From an uncultured Oscillospiraceae bacterium (GTDB lineage: Bacteria; Bacillota; Clostridia; Oscillospirales; Oscillospiraceae): a DNA stretch of 12,792 nt. The position numbers were made by a program, and so were the translations under genes. The notes beneath the pieces were generated by a model. That model made no database searches and was not told the origin of the DNA. It worked only from the letters and a program-made list of their open reading frames with translations. The stretch covers positions 1 through 12,792 of the forward strand of contig CAKTKC010000032.1 of NCBI GenBank assembly GCA_934569225.1. Direction: 5' to 3'. Shown here piece after piece: positions 1 through 6,280 of this stretch (its first letter is position 1; the number at the start of each line of letters is the position of its first letter).

Positions 1-972
1 AACTTCCTGAACCAGGAGAACGTGGTTCTGACCGGCGCCTGCGAGGCCATTGTCGTGGACGTGCAGTGCATCTTCCCCGCCCTGGGTCCTCTGAGCAAAT
101 GCTTCCATACCAAGTTCATCACCACCTCTCCCATCGCCCGGATGCCCGACTCCGAGTTCATCCAGTTCCATGCCGAGACCGCCGGTGAGAACGCCAAGGC
201 CATTGTCAAGATGGCAATCGAGAACTTCAAGAACCGGAAGCCCGAGATGGTCAACATCCCCAGCCTGAAGCAGAATGCCCGTGTCGGCTACTCTGTGGAA
301 GCCATCAAGAAGGTTCTCGACGGCGTCGCCAACTCCCAGGTGGACGAGTTCGGCACCACCAAGCCTCTGATCGAGTGCGTCCATTCCGGCGTTCTCCGCG
401 GCGCTGTGGCCATGGTCGGCTGCAACAACCCCAAGGTTCGCCCCGACACCGCCCACATCGAGCTGATGAAGAAGCTGCTGGAAAACGACATCATCCTGAT
501 CGTCTCCGGCTGCTCCGCCCAAGCTGCCGCCAAGGCCGGCCTGATGGATCCCGAGAAGGCCAAGGACTACTGCGGCGCAGGTCTGAAGCGCGTCTGCGAG
601 CTGGCCGGTATCCCGCCCGTCCTGCACATGGGCTCCTGCGTGGATATTTCCCGTATGATGATCCTGGCCTCCGATATCGCCAAGGACTGGGGCATCAACA
701 TTTCTCAGGTTCCCGTGGTGGGCTGCGCTCCCGAATGGATGTCCGAGAAGGCCGTCTCCATCGGCAACTACGTCGTGGCGACCGGCATCGAGACCTTCCT
801 GGGCGTTGACCCCTACACCAAGGGCTCCGAGGAAGTCACCGCGCTGCTTCAGGGCGAGCATGGCGTCAAGGACTGGGTCGAGGCCAAGTTCGTCGTGGAA
901 ACCGACATTGAGAAGCTGGGCGACAAGATGATCGAGTGCATCGAGGCCAAGCGCGCCGCACTGGGCATCTAA
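1..972 (+). CDS. cooS: Anaerobic carbon monoxide dehydrogenase catalytic subunit, C-terminal part (5' end outside window)
   Basis: Reversibly oxidises CO to CO2 at a Ni-Fe-S C-cluster; with acetyl-CoA synthase it supplies CO for acetyl-CoA. The reading frame is open from base 1, giving 323 residues of a family usually about 630-650 long, so roughly the N-terminal half, with its B/D-cluster cysteines, lies upstream. In fragment numbering the visible C-cluster ligands are Cys23 (DVQC), Cys141 (VGCNN), Cys171 (SGCSAQ) and Cys213 (MGSC), with the conserved Lys250 (SEKA). By spacing these match Cys333, Cys446, Cys476, Cys526 and Lys563 of Carboxydothermus CooS-II; His261 and Cys295 would be upstream. 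The 3' end is intact with a TAA stop. cooC follows after 68 bp and acsB after that, which supports a role in a CODH/ACS system rather than a stand-alone CO oxidiser. The name acsA would also be acceptable. Confidence 0.96.
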   Translation, partial: NFLNQENVVLTGACEAIVVDVQCIFPALGPLSKCFHTKFITTSPIARMPDSEFIQFHAETAGENAKAIVKMAIENFKNRKPEMVNIPSLKQNARVGYSVEAIKKVLDGVANSQVDEFGTTKPLIECVHSGVLRGAVAMVGCNNPKVRPDTAHIELMKKLLENDIILIVSGCSAQAAAKAGLMDPEKAKDYCGAGLKRVCELAGIPPVLHMGSCVDISRMMILASDIAKDWGINISQVPVVGCAPEWMSEKAVSIGNYVVATGIETFLGVDPYTKGSEEVTALLQGEHGVKDWVEAKFVVETDIEKLGDKMIECIEAKRAALGI

Positions 973-980
973 AACCGGCG

Positions 981-1013
981 ATCCCCGAATAAAGGCAATC
1001 TGACATTCGGGAT
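981..1013 (+). other. Intercistronic stem-loop between cooS and cooC
   Basis: CCCGAAT (984-990) pairs with ATTCGGG (1005-1011) around a 14-nt loop; two more pairs flank it past one bulged C. It is followed by ATAACTTTTACTT, not a clean T run. It may stabilise the 3' end of cooS mRNA or partly attenuate transcription so that cooS is made in excess of cooC. The stem is seen in the sequence; the role is inference. Confidence 0.4.
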
Positions 1014-1040
1014 AACTTTTACTTACGAGGTCTTTTTCCA

Positions 1041-1811
1041 ATGAAACTAGCGATTACCGGCAAGGGCGGCGTGGGAAAAACCACGCTGGCCTCCACGCTG
1101 GCGCGGCTCTACGCCGACGAGGGACGCACCGTCCTGGCCGCCGACGTGGACCCTGACGACAACCTGGGACTGGCTCTCGGACTGAGCCAGGAGGAAGTGG
1201 ACGCCATCGTCCCCATCTCCAAGATGCGCACCCTGGTGGAGGAGCGCACCGGCGCGAATGCCGCCAATAAGTTCTTCAAGCTGAACCCCTATGTGGCGGA
1301 CATCCCGGACACCTTCTCCAAGGAGATCAACGGCGTCAAGCTGCTGGTCATGGGCACCGTGGACGTGGGCGGCAGCGGCTGCGTCTGCCCCGAGCATGTG
1401 ATGCTGAAGGCCATCCTTTCCGCGCTGACCTATCGGAAGAACGATGTGGTCATCATGGATATGGAAGCGGGTCTGGAGCATCTGGGACGGGGTACGGCGG
1501 CCAACATGGATCAGTTCATTGTGGTGATCGAGCCCGGCGCGAGATCGGTGCAGACCTACCACAACGTCAAGCGTCTGGCAAAGGACTTAGGCATTACCCG
1601 CGTCCGGGTGGTGGCCAACAAGATCCGGGACGACGGCGACGAGGAATTCATCCGCTCCGCCATTCCGGCGGAAGACCTGCTGGGCTTCATCCACTACAAC
1701 CCTGACATCATAGACGCCGACCGGCAGGGGAAATCCCCCTATGATTTCAGTCCCGCGGCAATCGAAGAAATTCGGAAAATCAAAGCGATATTGGATCGTG
1801 ATGAATCTTAA
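1041..1811 (+). CDS. cooC: CO dehydrogenase nickel-insertion accessory ATPase CooC
   Basis: A MinD/NifH-type cytoplasmic P-loop ATPase that loads nickel into CODH (and, for some paralogues, into acetyl-CoA synthase). The 256-residue product is the normal family length. It has a deviant Walker A at residues 7-15 (GKGGVGKTT), a switch aspartate region at 35-40 (DVDPDD), the CxC metal motif at Cys114 and Cys116 (GCVCPEH), and a Walker B-like stretch at about 136-150 (VVIMDMEAGLEH). In characterised CooC the CxC cysteines bind one nickel or zinc across the dimer. The ATG at 1041 is chosen because the P-loop begins seven residues in, as in homologues; the ribosome site is weak (GAGG at 1027-1030, 10 nt away). 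It lies between cooS and acsB, 16 bp ahead of the latter's GTG, so its target is probably one or both of these enzymes. Confidence 0.95.
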   Translation: MKLAITGKGGVGKTTLASTLARLYADEGRTVLAADVDPDDNLGLALGLSQEEVDAIVPISKMRTLVEERTGANAANKFFKLNPYVADIPDTFSKEINGVKLLVMGTVDVGGSGCVCPEHVMLKAILSALTYRKNDVVIMDMEAGLEHLGRGTAANMDQFIVVIEPGARSVQTYHNVKRLAKDLGITRVRVVANKIRDDGDEEFIRSAIPAEDLLGFIHYNPDIIDADRQGKSPYDFSPAAIEEIRKIKAILDRDES

Positions 1812-1813
1812 AT

Positions 1814-1820
1814 TAGGAGG
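1814..1820 (+). promoter_or_regulatory. Ribosome binding site that decides the acsB GTG start
   Basis: TAGGAGG sits 7 nt before the GTG at 1828. The in-frame ATG at 1801 overlaps the end of cooC and has no comparable site upstream, so the GTG is preferred. Confidence 0.8.
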
Positions 1821-1827
1821 AAATACC

Positions 1828-3960
1828 GTGACACTTTTTGAAAGAGTTTTTGGCGGCAACGACTACAACTACGCCCGTACTGTAGCCGCCATTGATGAGG
1901 CCATCGCCGCCTACGGCGAGAGCGAGCCTGTTTCTTTCCCCGGCACCGCTTACAGCCTGCCCTGTTACTACGGCGTCACCGGCGTGAAGATCACCACTCT
2001 GGGTGAGATGAAGGCCGCCATGGACACCATCAAGTCCAAGATGACCCGCAACAACCGCCTCCACGACGCCTTTGAAAGCGGCATTGCATCCGCTCTGTGC
2101 GCCGAGTTCCTGGAAGCGCTGAAGTACCTGCACGGCGCGGAGCCTTATGCCGAGCCGGAAATGGGTCACCTGACCGACGCTTTCGTCCGTAATCTGGGTG
2201 TGCCGCTGGTCACCGGCGACATCCCCGGCGTTGCCGTTATCATCGGCGGCGCGGAAGACCCCGCCGAGACTGTGGCTCTGGCCAAGTCCTACCAGGCGCA
2301 GGGTATTCTGGTCACCCTCACCGGCGACTCCATCAAGCACTGCTTCGACGCCGGCATGAAGCTGGGCGAGAACGTCCGCGTGGTGCCCCTGGGCTACGAA
2401 ATGCAGTCCGTTATCCACGTTGTCTCCGTGGCCGTCCGTGCCGCGCTGATCTTCGGCAACGTGACCCCCGGCGACTTTGCTTCCCTGGCCAAGTACACCA
2501 TGGATCGTGTCAAGGCCTTTGTTAATGCTTACAAGCCCCTGTCCGACGAGATCGTCTCCTACGGCGCCGGCGCCATCTGCCTGGGCTTCCCCGTTGTCTC
2601 CAACGAGACCGAGAATATGTTCCGTGTTCCCAAGTCCCTGATCCAGCAGCTGGACACCTCCAAGTGGAACGCCACCTCTCTGGAGGCTCGGGACATCAAG
2701 CTGAAGATCACCAACATCGACATCCCCGTGGCCTTCGCCACCGCCTTCGAGGGTGAGATCATCCGCCGCGGCGACATGCAGGTGGAAGTGGACGGCTCCC
2801 GCGTGGACTGCTTCGAGCTGGTGCAGACCCGGGACGCTTCCGAGGTGGAAGACCACAAGATCGTTGTGGACGGCCCCGAGATTGACGAGATCCCCGTTGG
2901 CTCCAAGATTTCTCTGAGCTACACCGTGGAAGTCGCCGGCAAGGCCATGCAGCCCGACTTTGAGTCCGTCATGGAGCGTAAGATCCACTCCTGGATCAAC
3001 TGCATTGAGGGCGTTATGCACACCGGTCAGCGCGACATGATCCGTATCCGTATCTCCAAGGCCGACTTTGAGGCCGGCTTCAAGTTCAAGCACCTGGGCG
3101 AAGTGCTGTACGCCAAGGTCAAGAGCGAGTTCGAGGCTGTCGTGGACAAGTGCCAGGTCACCATCGTGGTCAATCCCGAGAAGAACGCTGCCCTCCGCGC
3201 CGCTGCCAACGAAGTATTCGACAAGCGTGACGCCCGTCTGGCCTCCATGACCGACGAGTCCGTGGATCAGTACTACACCTGCATTATGTGCCAGGCCTTC
3301 TCTCCCAGCCACGTGTGCATCGTCACCCCCGAGCGTCTGGGTCTGTGCGGCGCCGTGTCCTGGCTGGACGCCAAGGCCACCAAGGAACTGGATCCCGCCG
3401 GTCCCTGCCAGCCCATCCTCAAGGAAGGCTGCACCGACGAGAAGCTGGGCCGCTACGCTACCGTGGACGAGGCTGTCAACAAGTACAGCCATGGCGCTCT
3501 GGAGCATGTCACCCTGTACTCCCTGTTCCAGGATCCCATGACCTCCTGCGGCTGCTTCGAGTGTATCTGCGGCGTCGAGCCTGTTTCCATGGGCGTCGTC
3601 ATCACCTGCCGTGAGCATGCGGGCATGACCCCCCTGGGCATGACCTTCTCCGAGATGGCCTCCATGACCGGCGGCGGCGTGCAGACCCCCGGCTTCATGG
3701 GTCACGGCAAGCACTTCATTGCTTCCCACAAGTTCATCGCTGCCGAAGGTGGCCCCGGCCGTATCGTCTGGCTGCCCAAGATCCTGAAGGATCAGATGCG
3801 TGAGCGCCTGGACAAGACCGCTCTGGAAATGTACGGCGTAGAGAACTTCACCGACATGATCGCCGATGAAACCATCTGCACCGAGGATCCCGAGCAGCTG
3901 CTGAACTTCCTGTCCGAGGTGGGTCACCCCGTCCTCAGCATGGAACCCTTCGATATGTAA
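1828..3960 (+). CDS. acsB: Acetyl-CoA synthase (CODH/ACS alpha subunit)
   Basis: Condenses CO, a methyl group from the corrinoid protein and CoA into acetyl-CoA at the Ni-Ni-[4Fe-4S] A-cluster; it is the central enzyme of the Wood-Ljungdahl pathway. Read from GTG 1828 the product has 710 residues, about 20 shorter at the N-terminus than the Moorella enzyme. All A-cluster ligands are present: Cys485, Cys488, Cys497 and Cys507 (CIMC...VC...LC) for the cubane, and Cys574-Gly575-Cys576 (SCGCFE) for the nickel sites. Their spacing matches Moorella Cys506, 509, 518, 528, 595 and 597 with a constant offset of 21. The N-terminal part (about 1-300) is the CODH-contacting and CO-channel domain. It is the last gene of the cooS-cooC-acsB group and is followed by a strong terminator, so the corrinoid protein and methyltransferase genes are not co-transcribed downstream. 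Codon use is strongly biased to C-ending codons, as in cooS and ppdK, suggesting high expression. Confidence 0.97.
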   Translation: MTLFERVFGGNDYNYARTVAAIDEAIAAYGESEPVSFPGTAYSLPCYYGVTGVKITTLGEMKAAMDTIKSKMTRNNRLHDAFESGIASALCAEFLEALKYLHGAEPYAEPEMGHLTDAFVRNLGVPLVTGDIPGVAVIIGGAEDPAETVALAKSYQAQGILVTLTGDSIKHCFDAGMKLGENVRVVPLGYEMQSVIHVVSVAVRAALIFGNVTPGDFASLAKYTMDRVKAFVNAYKPLSDEIVSYGAGAICLGFPVVSNETENMFRVPKSLIQQLDTSKWNATSLEARDIKLKITNIDIPVAFATAFEGEIIRRGDMQVEVDGSRVDCFELVQTRDASEVEDHKIVVDGPEIDEIPVGSKISLSYTVEVAGKAMQPDFESVMERKIHSWINCIEGVMHTGQRDMIRIRISKADFEAGFKFKHLGEVLYAKVKSEFEAVVDKCQVTIVVNPEKNAALRAAANEVFDKRDARLASMTDESVDQYYTCIMCQAFSPSHVCIVTPERLGLCGAVSWLDAKATKELDPAGPCQPILKEGCTDEKLGRYATVDEAVNKYSHGALEHVTLYSLFQDPMTSCGCFECICGVEPVSMGVVITCREHAGMTPLGMTFSEMASMTGGGVQTPGFMGHGKHFIASHKFIAAEGGPGRIVWLPKILKDQMRERLDKTALEMYGVENFTDMIADETICTEDPEQLLNFLSEVGHPVLSMEPFDM

Positions 3961-3968
3961 TCTTCCTA

Positions 3969-4003
3969 AAAATGAGGGAGCGGTTCTGCCGCTCCTTCGT
4001 TTT
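3969..4003. terminator. Bidirectional intrinsic terminator between acsB and the convergent Cys-rich gene
   Basis: The GC core GGAGCGG (3977-3983) pairs with CCGCTCC (3989-3995) around a 5-nt loop. Flanking A and T runs extend the stem to 15 pairs, two of them G-U. On + it ends in TTCGTTTT. Read on - it ends in CATTTTT, so it can serve both converging transcripts. Confidence 0.85.
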
Positions 4004-4013
4004 GCATGTGGAT

Positions 4014-4034
4014 GGGCGCCCGGAGAGGGCGCCC
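4014..4034. repeat. Perfect inverted repeat (8-bp arms) downstream of the Cys-rich gene
   Basis: GGGCGCCC (4014-4021) and GGGCGCCC (4027-4034) are separated by 5 nt. Each arm is itself a palindrome. There is no T run on either side, so it is not a classical terminator. It may protect the 3' end of the minus-strand transcript or assist the adjacent terminator. Confidence 0.6.
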
Positions 4035-4043
4035 GTTCTCTGT

Positions 4044-4184
4044 TTAGCAGCCGCAGCCGCAGCCGTTGTTATTGTTGCTCTCGCAGCCGTTCCAGCCGCC
4101 GCAGTTGCACAGCAGGAGGATCAGAATGACGATCCACCACCAGTTGTTGTTCAGGCAGCCGCACAGACCGTTGTTGTTGCACAT
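4044..4184 (-). CDS. 46-residue cysteine-rich membrane microprotein, function unknown
   Basis: Product of 46 residues beginning MCNNNGLCGC. A Trp-flanked hydrophobic stretch at about 15-26 (WWWIVILILLLC) is long enough for a short membrane segment, and the Asn/Gly-rich tail ends in GCGCGC. Nine cysteines (2, 8, 10, 26, 28, 34, 42, 44, 46) make up about 20% of the protein. The start at 4184 is chosen because GGAGG lies 7-8 nt upstream on the minus strand; the longer in-frame version has no such site. The composition resembles small high-cysteine proteins annotated in Clostridia as 'chorion class high-cysteine' or YjcZ-like; that resemblance is recalled, not searched. It stands alone, downstream of and co-oriented with a small regulator but separated from it by that gene's terminator. 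No modification enzyme is next to it, so a RiPP precursor is possible but unsupported. Confidence 0.75.
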   Translation of the reverse strand: MCNNNGLCGCLNNNWWWIVILILLLCNCGGWNGCESNNNNGCGCGC

Positions 4185-4266
4185 AGAAGTTACCTCCGAT
4201 ATCGAATTTTGAGCTTTGCCGCTCATTCCATGGTATTCCGGCGGCGAAAAAATGTGCAGTGGGCAG

Positions 4267-4289
4267 GCGGGACACGAAAAATATCCCGC
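4267..4289 (-). other. Small stem-loop in the leader of the Cys-rich gene
   Basis: GCGGGA (4267-4272) pairs with TCCCGC (4284-4289) around an AT-rich 11-nt loop, in the presumed 5' leader of the minus-strand Cys-rich gene. Seen directly; no function can be assigned. Confidence 0.3.
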
Positions 4290-4319
4290 GGAGGATGTCC
4301 GTTGGCGCTGTATATACGG

Positions 4320-4350
4320 AAAAATCCCCGGCAGGCTGACGCTGCCGGGG
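4320..4350 (-). terminator. Intrinsic terminator of the small XRE regulator gene
   Basis: Nine-base arms, CCCCGGCAG (4326-4334) and CTGCCGGGG (4342-4350), enclose a 7-nt loop. On the minus strand the hairpin is followed by ATTTTTC. It begins 7 bp beyond the stop codon of the regulator. Confidence 0.88.
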
Positions 4351-4357
4351 ACGGTTA

Positions 4358-4573
4358 TTATTTAGGGTACGGCTCTTTCCTGCCGGTTCGCTCCAGCAGA
4401 TAGTCGATGCTGACGTGGTAGTAGTCTGCCAGCGTGTGAAGCACCTCCGTGGGGATGTCCCGTTTGCCGGTCTCGTAATTGGAGTAGCAAGCCTGGGTGC
4501 AGTGAAGCAGCCGCGCGATGTCCTCCTGCTTGAGATCGTGATCCTCCCGCAGATTCCGAATGCGTTCGTACAT
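4358..4573 (-). CDS. Small Cro/CI-type (XRE) helix-turn-helix transcriptional regulator
   Basis: A 71-residue single-domain DNA-binding protein. The helix-turn-helix spans about residues 15-38: QEDIARLL as the first helix and the CTQACYSNYETGKR region as the turn and recognition helix. It is followed by the typical hydrophobic LADYYHVSIDYLL helix. There is no sensory or dimerisation domain beyond this, as in Cro-like or minimal phage-style regulators. The ATG at 4573 has a GGGGAGG ribosome site on the minus strand. It is divergent from the carboxypeptidase gene at 4742, and the shared intergenic region carries two copies of a palindromic site that it could bind (autoregulation is inferred). 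Its own terminator separates it from the Cys-rich gene downstream. Target genes cannot be stated from sequence. Confidence 0.9.
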   Translation of the reverse strand: MYERIRNLREDHDLKQEDIARLLHCTQACYSNYETGKRDIPTEVLHTLADYYHVSIDYLLERTGRKEPYPK

Positions 4574-4605
4574 GGCCTACACCTCCCCTGAAATCAAGTA
4601 TATAC

Positions 4606-4645
4606 AAAACAAAATGTAATATGGGACTGCATAACAAAATGTTAT
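4606..4645. promoter_or_regulatory. Two operator-like palindromes between the XRE regulator and the carboxypeptidase gene
   Basis: Site 2 (4631-4645) is a perfect inverted repeat, ATAACA-AAA-TGTTAT. Site 1 (4606-4620) is a degenerate copy, AAAACA-AAA-TGTAAT. Their centres are 25 bp apart. The position directly upstream of the regulator start fits an autoregulatory operator; binding is inferred. Confidence 0.5.
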
Positions 4646-4741
4646 ATACCGGCCGGAAAACAGCACAAACCGGTGAAGAAATCCGGCATAATCATCCCCC
4701 GCGGACATAGGTTGTACTACGAATCGTTTGGAGGGATGACT

Positions 4742-5902
4742 ATGAAGCGGATGATGTGTGTCGCGGCGCTCGTTCTGGCGCTGTGCCAGCTTGCGCTGCC
4801 GGCGTCGGCGGTGGAGCTGGATGTGGCGGGGAAAAGCGCGGTGCTGATGGACGTTGCCACCGGAACCATTCTGTATGAGTCCAATTCCCATGAGCGCCTT
4901 GCCCCCGCCAGTGTGACCAAGGTCATGACCATGCTGCTCATTATGGAAGCGGTGGACTCCGGGAAGATCGCCCTGACGGATATGGTGACGGCTTCCGAAG
5001 CTGCCGCCGCCAAGGGAGGCAGCCAGATCTACCTGAAGGCAGGGGAGACCATGTCCGTTTCCGACATGCTCAAGTCCATCGCGGTGTCCTCGGCCAACGA
5101 CTGTGCCTGCGCCATGGCGGAGCATATCGCGGGCAGCGAAAGCGCCTTTGTCGCCATGATGAACCAGCGGGCGCAGGAGCTGGGGATGAACGACACCACC
5201 TTCGTCAACTGCACCGGTCTGGACGACGGGGCGGACGCCGTGAATCACCGGACTTCCGCCTACGACATCGCCCTTATGTCCCGGCAGCTGCTGAAATACC
5301 ATCCCCTCATCAAAAACTACACCACCATCTGGATGGACACCGTGCGGGGCGGCACCTTCGGCCTGTCCAACACCAATAAGCTCATCCGCTTCTATTCCGG
5401 CGCCACGGGGCTGAAAACCGGCTTTACCTCCGGGGCGGGGTACTGCCTGTCGGCGTCGGCCATGCGGGACGGCATGGAGCTGATCGCCGTGGTCATGGGG
5501 GCGGAGACCAGCCAGTCCCGGAACGCCGCCTGCAAGTCCCTGCTGGACTACGGCTTCGCCAATTTCGCGGTGGTCAGCCCGGACTTAAGCGACTGTGAGA
5601 ACCAGATTCCCGTGCGGCTGGGAAAGGACGCCGGGGTCAGCGCGGTGCCGGAGGGGGACATGGCGCTGCTCATCGACAAGGCGCAGAAAAGCGGCGTTAC
5701 CAGCGAGGTAACGCTGGAACCCACCGTCACGGCCCCCGTCAGCCGGGGTCAGCGGTTAGGGACGCTCACGGTGAAATCCGGCGACATAGTGCTGAAAGAG
5801 GTGCCGCTGGTGGCGGCGCAGGAGGTGGAGCGCCTGTCCTACGGGGAAATTTACCGGATGGTGCTGATGCGGGCGGCTATGGCAAAGGAAAGTGCTGACT
5901 GA
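4742..5902 (+). CDS. Serine-type D-alanyl-D-alanine carboxypeptidase (peptidase S11, DacF/DacA-like)
   Basis: A secreted penicillin-binding protein of low mass that trims the terminal D-Ala from peptidoglycan stem peptides. Product of 386 residues. The signal peptide is residues 1-23 (hydrophobic core VAALVLALCQLALP, cleavage after ASA). All S11 motifs are present: SxxK at Ser57-Lys60 (SVTK), SxN at Ser117-Asn119 (SAN) and KTG at 225-227. A PBP5-type C-terminal beta domain covers about 280-370, and the helical tail EIYRMVLMRAAMAK may lie on the membrane. The start at 4742 is chosen over the one 23 codons upstream because GGAGG lies just before it and the signal peptide then begins correctly. 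Length and organisation fit DacF, a sporulation-associated carboxypeptidase, but a vegetative DacA cannot be excluded. No convincing terminator is visible behind it; the folT promoter starts 36 bp downstream. Confidence 0.93.
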   Translation: MKRMMCVAALVLALCQLALPASAVELDVAGKSAVLMDVATGTILYESNSHERLAPASVTKVMTMLLIMEAVDSGKIALTDMVTASEAAAAKGGSQIYLKAGETMSVSDMLKSIAVSSANDCACAMAEHIAGSESAFVAMMNQRAQELGMNDTTFVNCTGLDDGADAVNHRTSAYDIALMSRQLLKYHPLIKNYTTIWMDTVRGGTFGLSNTNKLIRFYSGATGLKTGFTSGAGYCLSASAMRDGMELIAVVMGAETSQSRNAACKSLLDYGFANFAVVSPDLSDCENQIPVRLGKDAGVSAVPEGDMALLIDKAQKSGVTSEVTLEPTVTAPVSRGQRLGTLTVKSGDIVLKEVPLVAAQEVERLSYGEIYRMVLMRAAMAKESAD

Positions 5903-5938
5903 ATCGCAAGAAATTTCCGAAAAAATGTAAAAAACCTA

Positions 5939-5967
5939 TTTACTTTTTCACTCCTTTCGTGTATATT
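5939..5967 (+). promoter_or_regulatory. Sigma-A-type promoter of the folT riboswitch transcript
   Basis: A -35 TTTACT (5939-5944) and a -10 TATATT (5962-5967) are separated by exactly 17 nt. Initiation would fall at about 5973-5975, the first bases of the riboswitch P1 stem, which supports both calls. Confidence 0.75.
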
Positions 5968-5972
5968 TGACT

Positions 5973-6074
5973 GCGAACAGAGTAGGAGACCTCGCGTTAA
6001 GTGCCATCGGGACGGGGAGTTTGCCCGAAGGACGAAGGAATGTTCCACGATGGGGTCACCGCACCCGCTGTTGC
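5973..6074 (+). ncRNA. Tetrahydrofolate (THF) riboswitch, folT leader
   Basis: The segment carries the conserved blocks of the THF class (Rfam RF01831) in order: AGAGTAG at 5979-5985, CTCGCGTTAAGTG at 5991-6003, GACGAA at 6031-6036, a GGTCACCG block at 6054-6061 and GCACCCGCT at 6061-6069. P1 is formed by AACAG (5976-5980) with CTGTT (6068-6072). P3 pairs CGGG with CCCG around a G-rich loop (6012-6022). That loop can pair with the CCCG of the 3' block, as in the known long-range pseudoknot. The gene downstream is a FolT-type ECF S component, the classic target of this riboswitch. Assignment is by recalled consensus, not by a covariance search. The G-rich loop differs somewhat from the usual GGGAUG. 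Confidence 0.85.
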
Positions 6075-6176
6075 ATATGGGATAACCTCCTTTATGTAGC
6101 AACGATACTCGGTCGGGCGAATGGTCGCGGCTTTAGCGTTGCCCTTCCCCACGGGTTATATGTGTCTGCAATCTAT

Positions 6177-6213
6177 CTCCCCTTTCGGCGAAAAGCCGCA
6201 AGGGGAGTTTTTT
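6177..6213 (+). terminator. Intrinsic terminator in the folT leader (riboswitch expression platform)
   Basis: CTCCCCTT (6177-6184) pairs with AAGGGGAG (6200-6207); after one mismatch an inner CGGC/GCCG stem closes a GAAAA loop, and six T follow. It lies 100 nt after the aptamer and 67 nt before the folT ATG, so it would stop transcription before the gene. This indicates control by transcription attenuation. Confidence 0.85.
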
Positions 6214-6280
6214 ACACACACGATTCCGTAGGGTCAATGCGGATGCGAAGATCGTCGCTGCATGAAAAGGAGGATTTATT

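Noticed and set aside
1813..3927. A 704-codon open frame on the minus strand opposite acsB
   Set aside because: It is the mirror of a highly codon-biased gene with all catalytic residues intact; the antisense product has no recognisable motif.
3972..4403. A plus-strand frame across the Cys-rich gene and the terminators
   Set aside because: It spans two terminators and is the complement of repetitive codons. The minus-strand reading has a proper ribosome site and a sensible protein.
4577..5302. A minus-strand frame opposite the carboxypeptidase gene
   Set aside because: The carboxypeptidase has a signal peptide and all three S11 motifs. The antisense product is His/Gly-rich without motifs and has no ribosome site.
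5973..6074. Lysine riboswitch as an alternative for the folT leader
   Set aside because: A GGGGAG...GCCCGAAGG stretch superficially resembles the lysine class, but the order of blocks, the size (about 100 nt) and the folT gene fit the THF class better.
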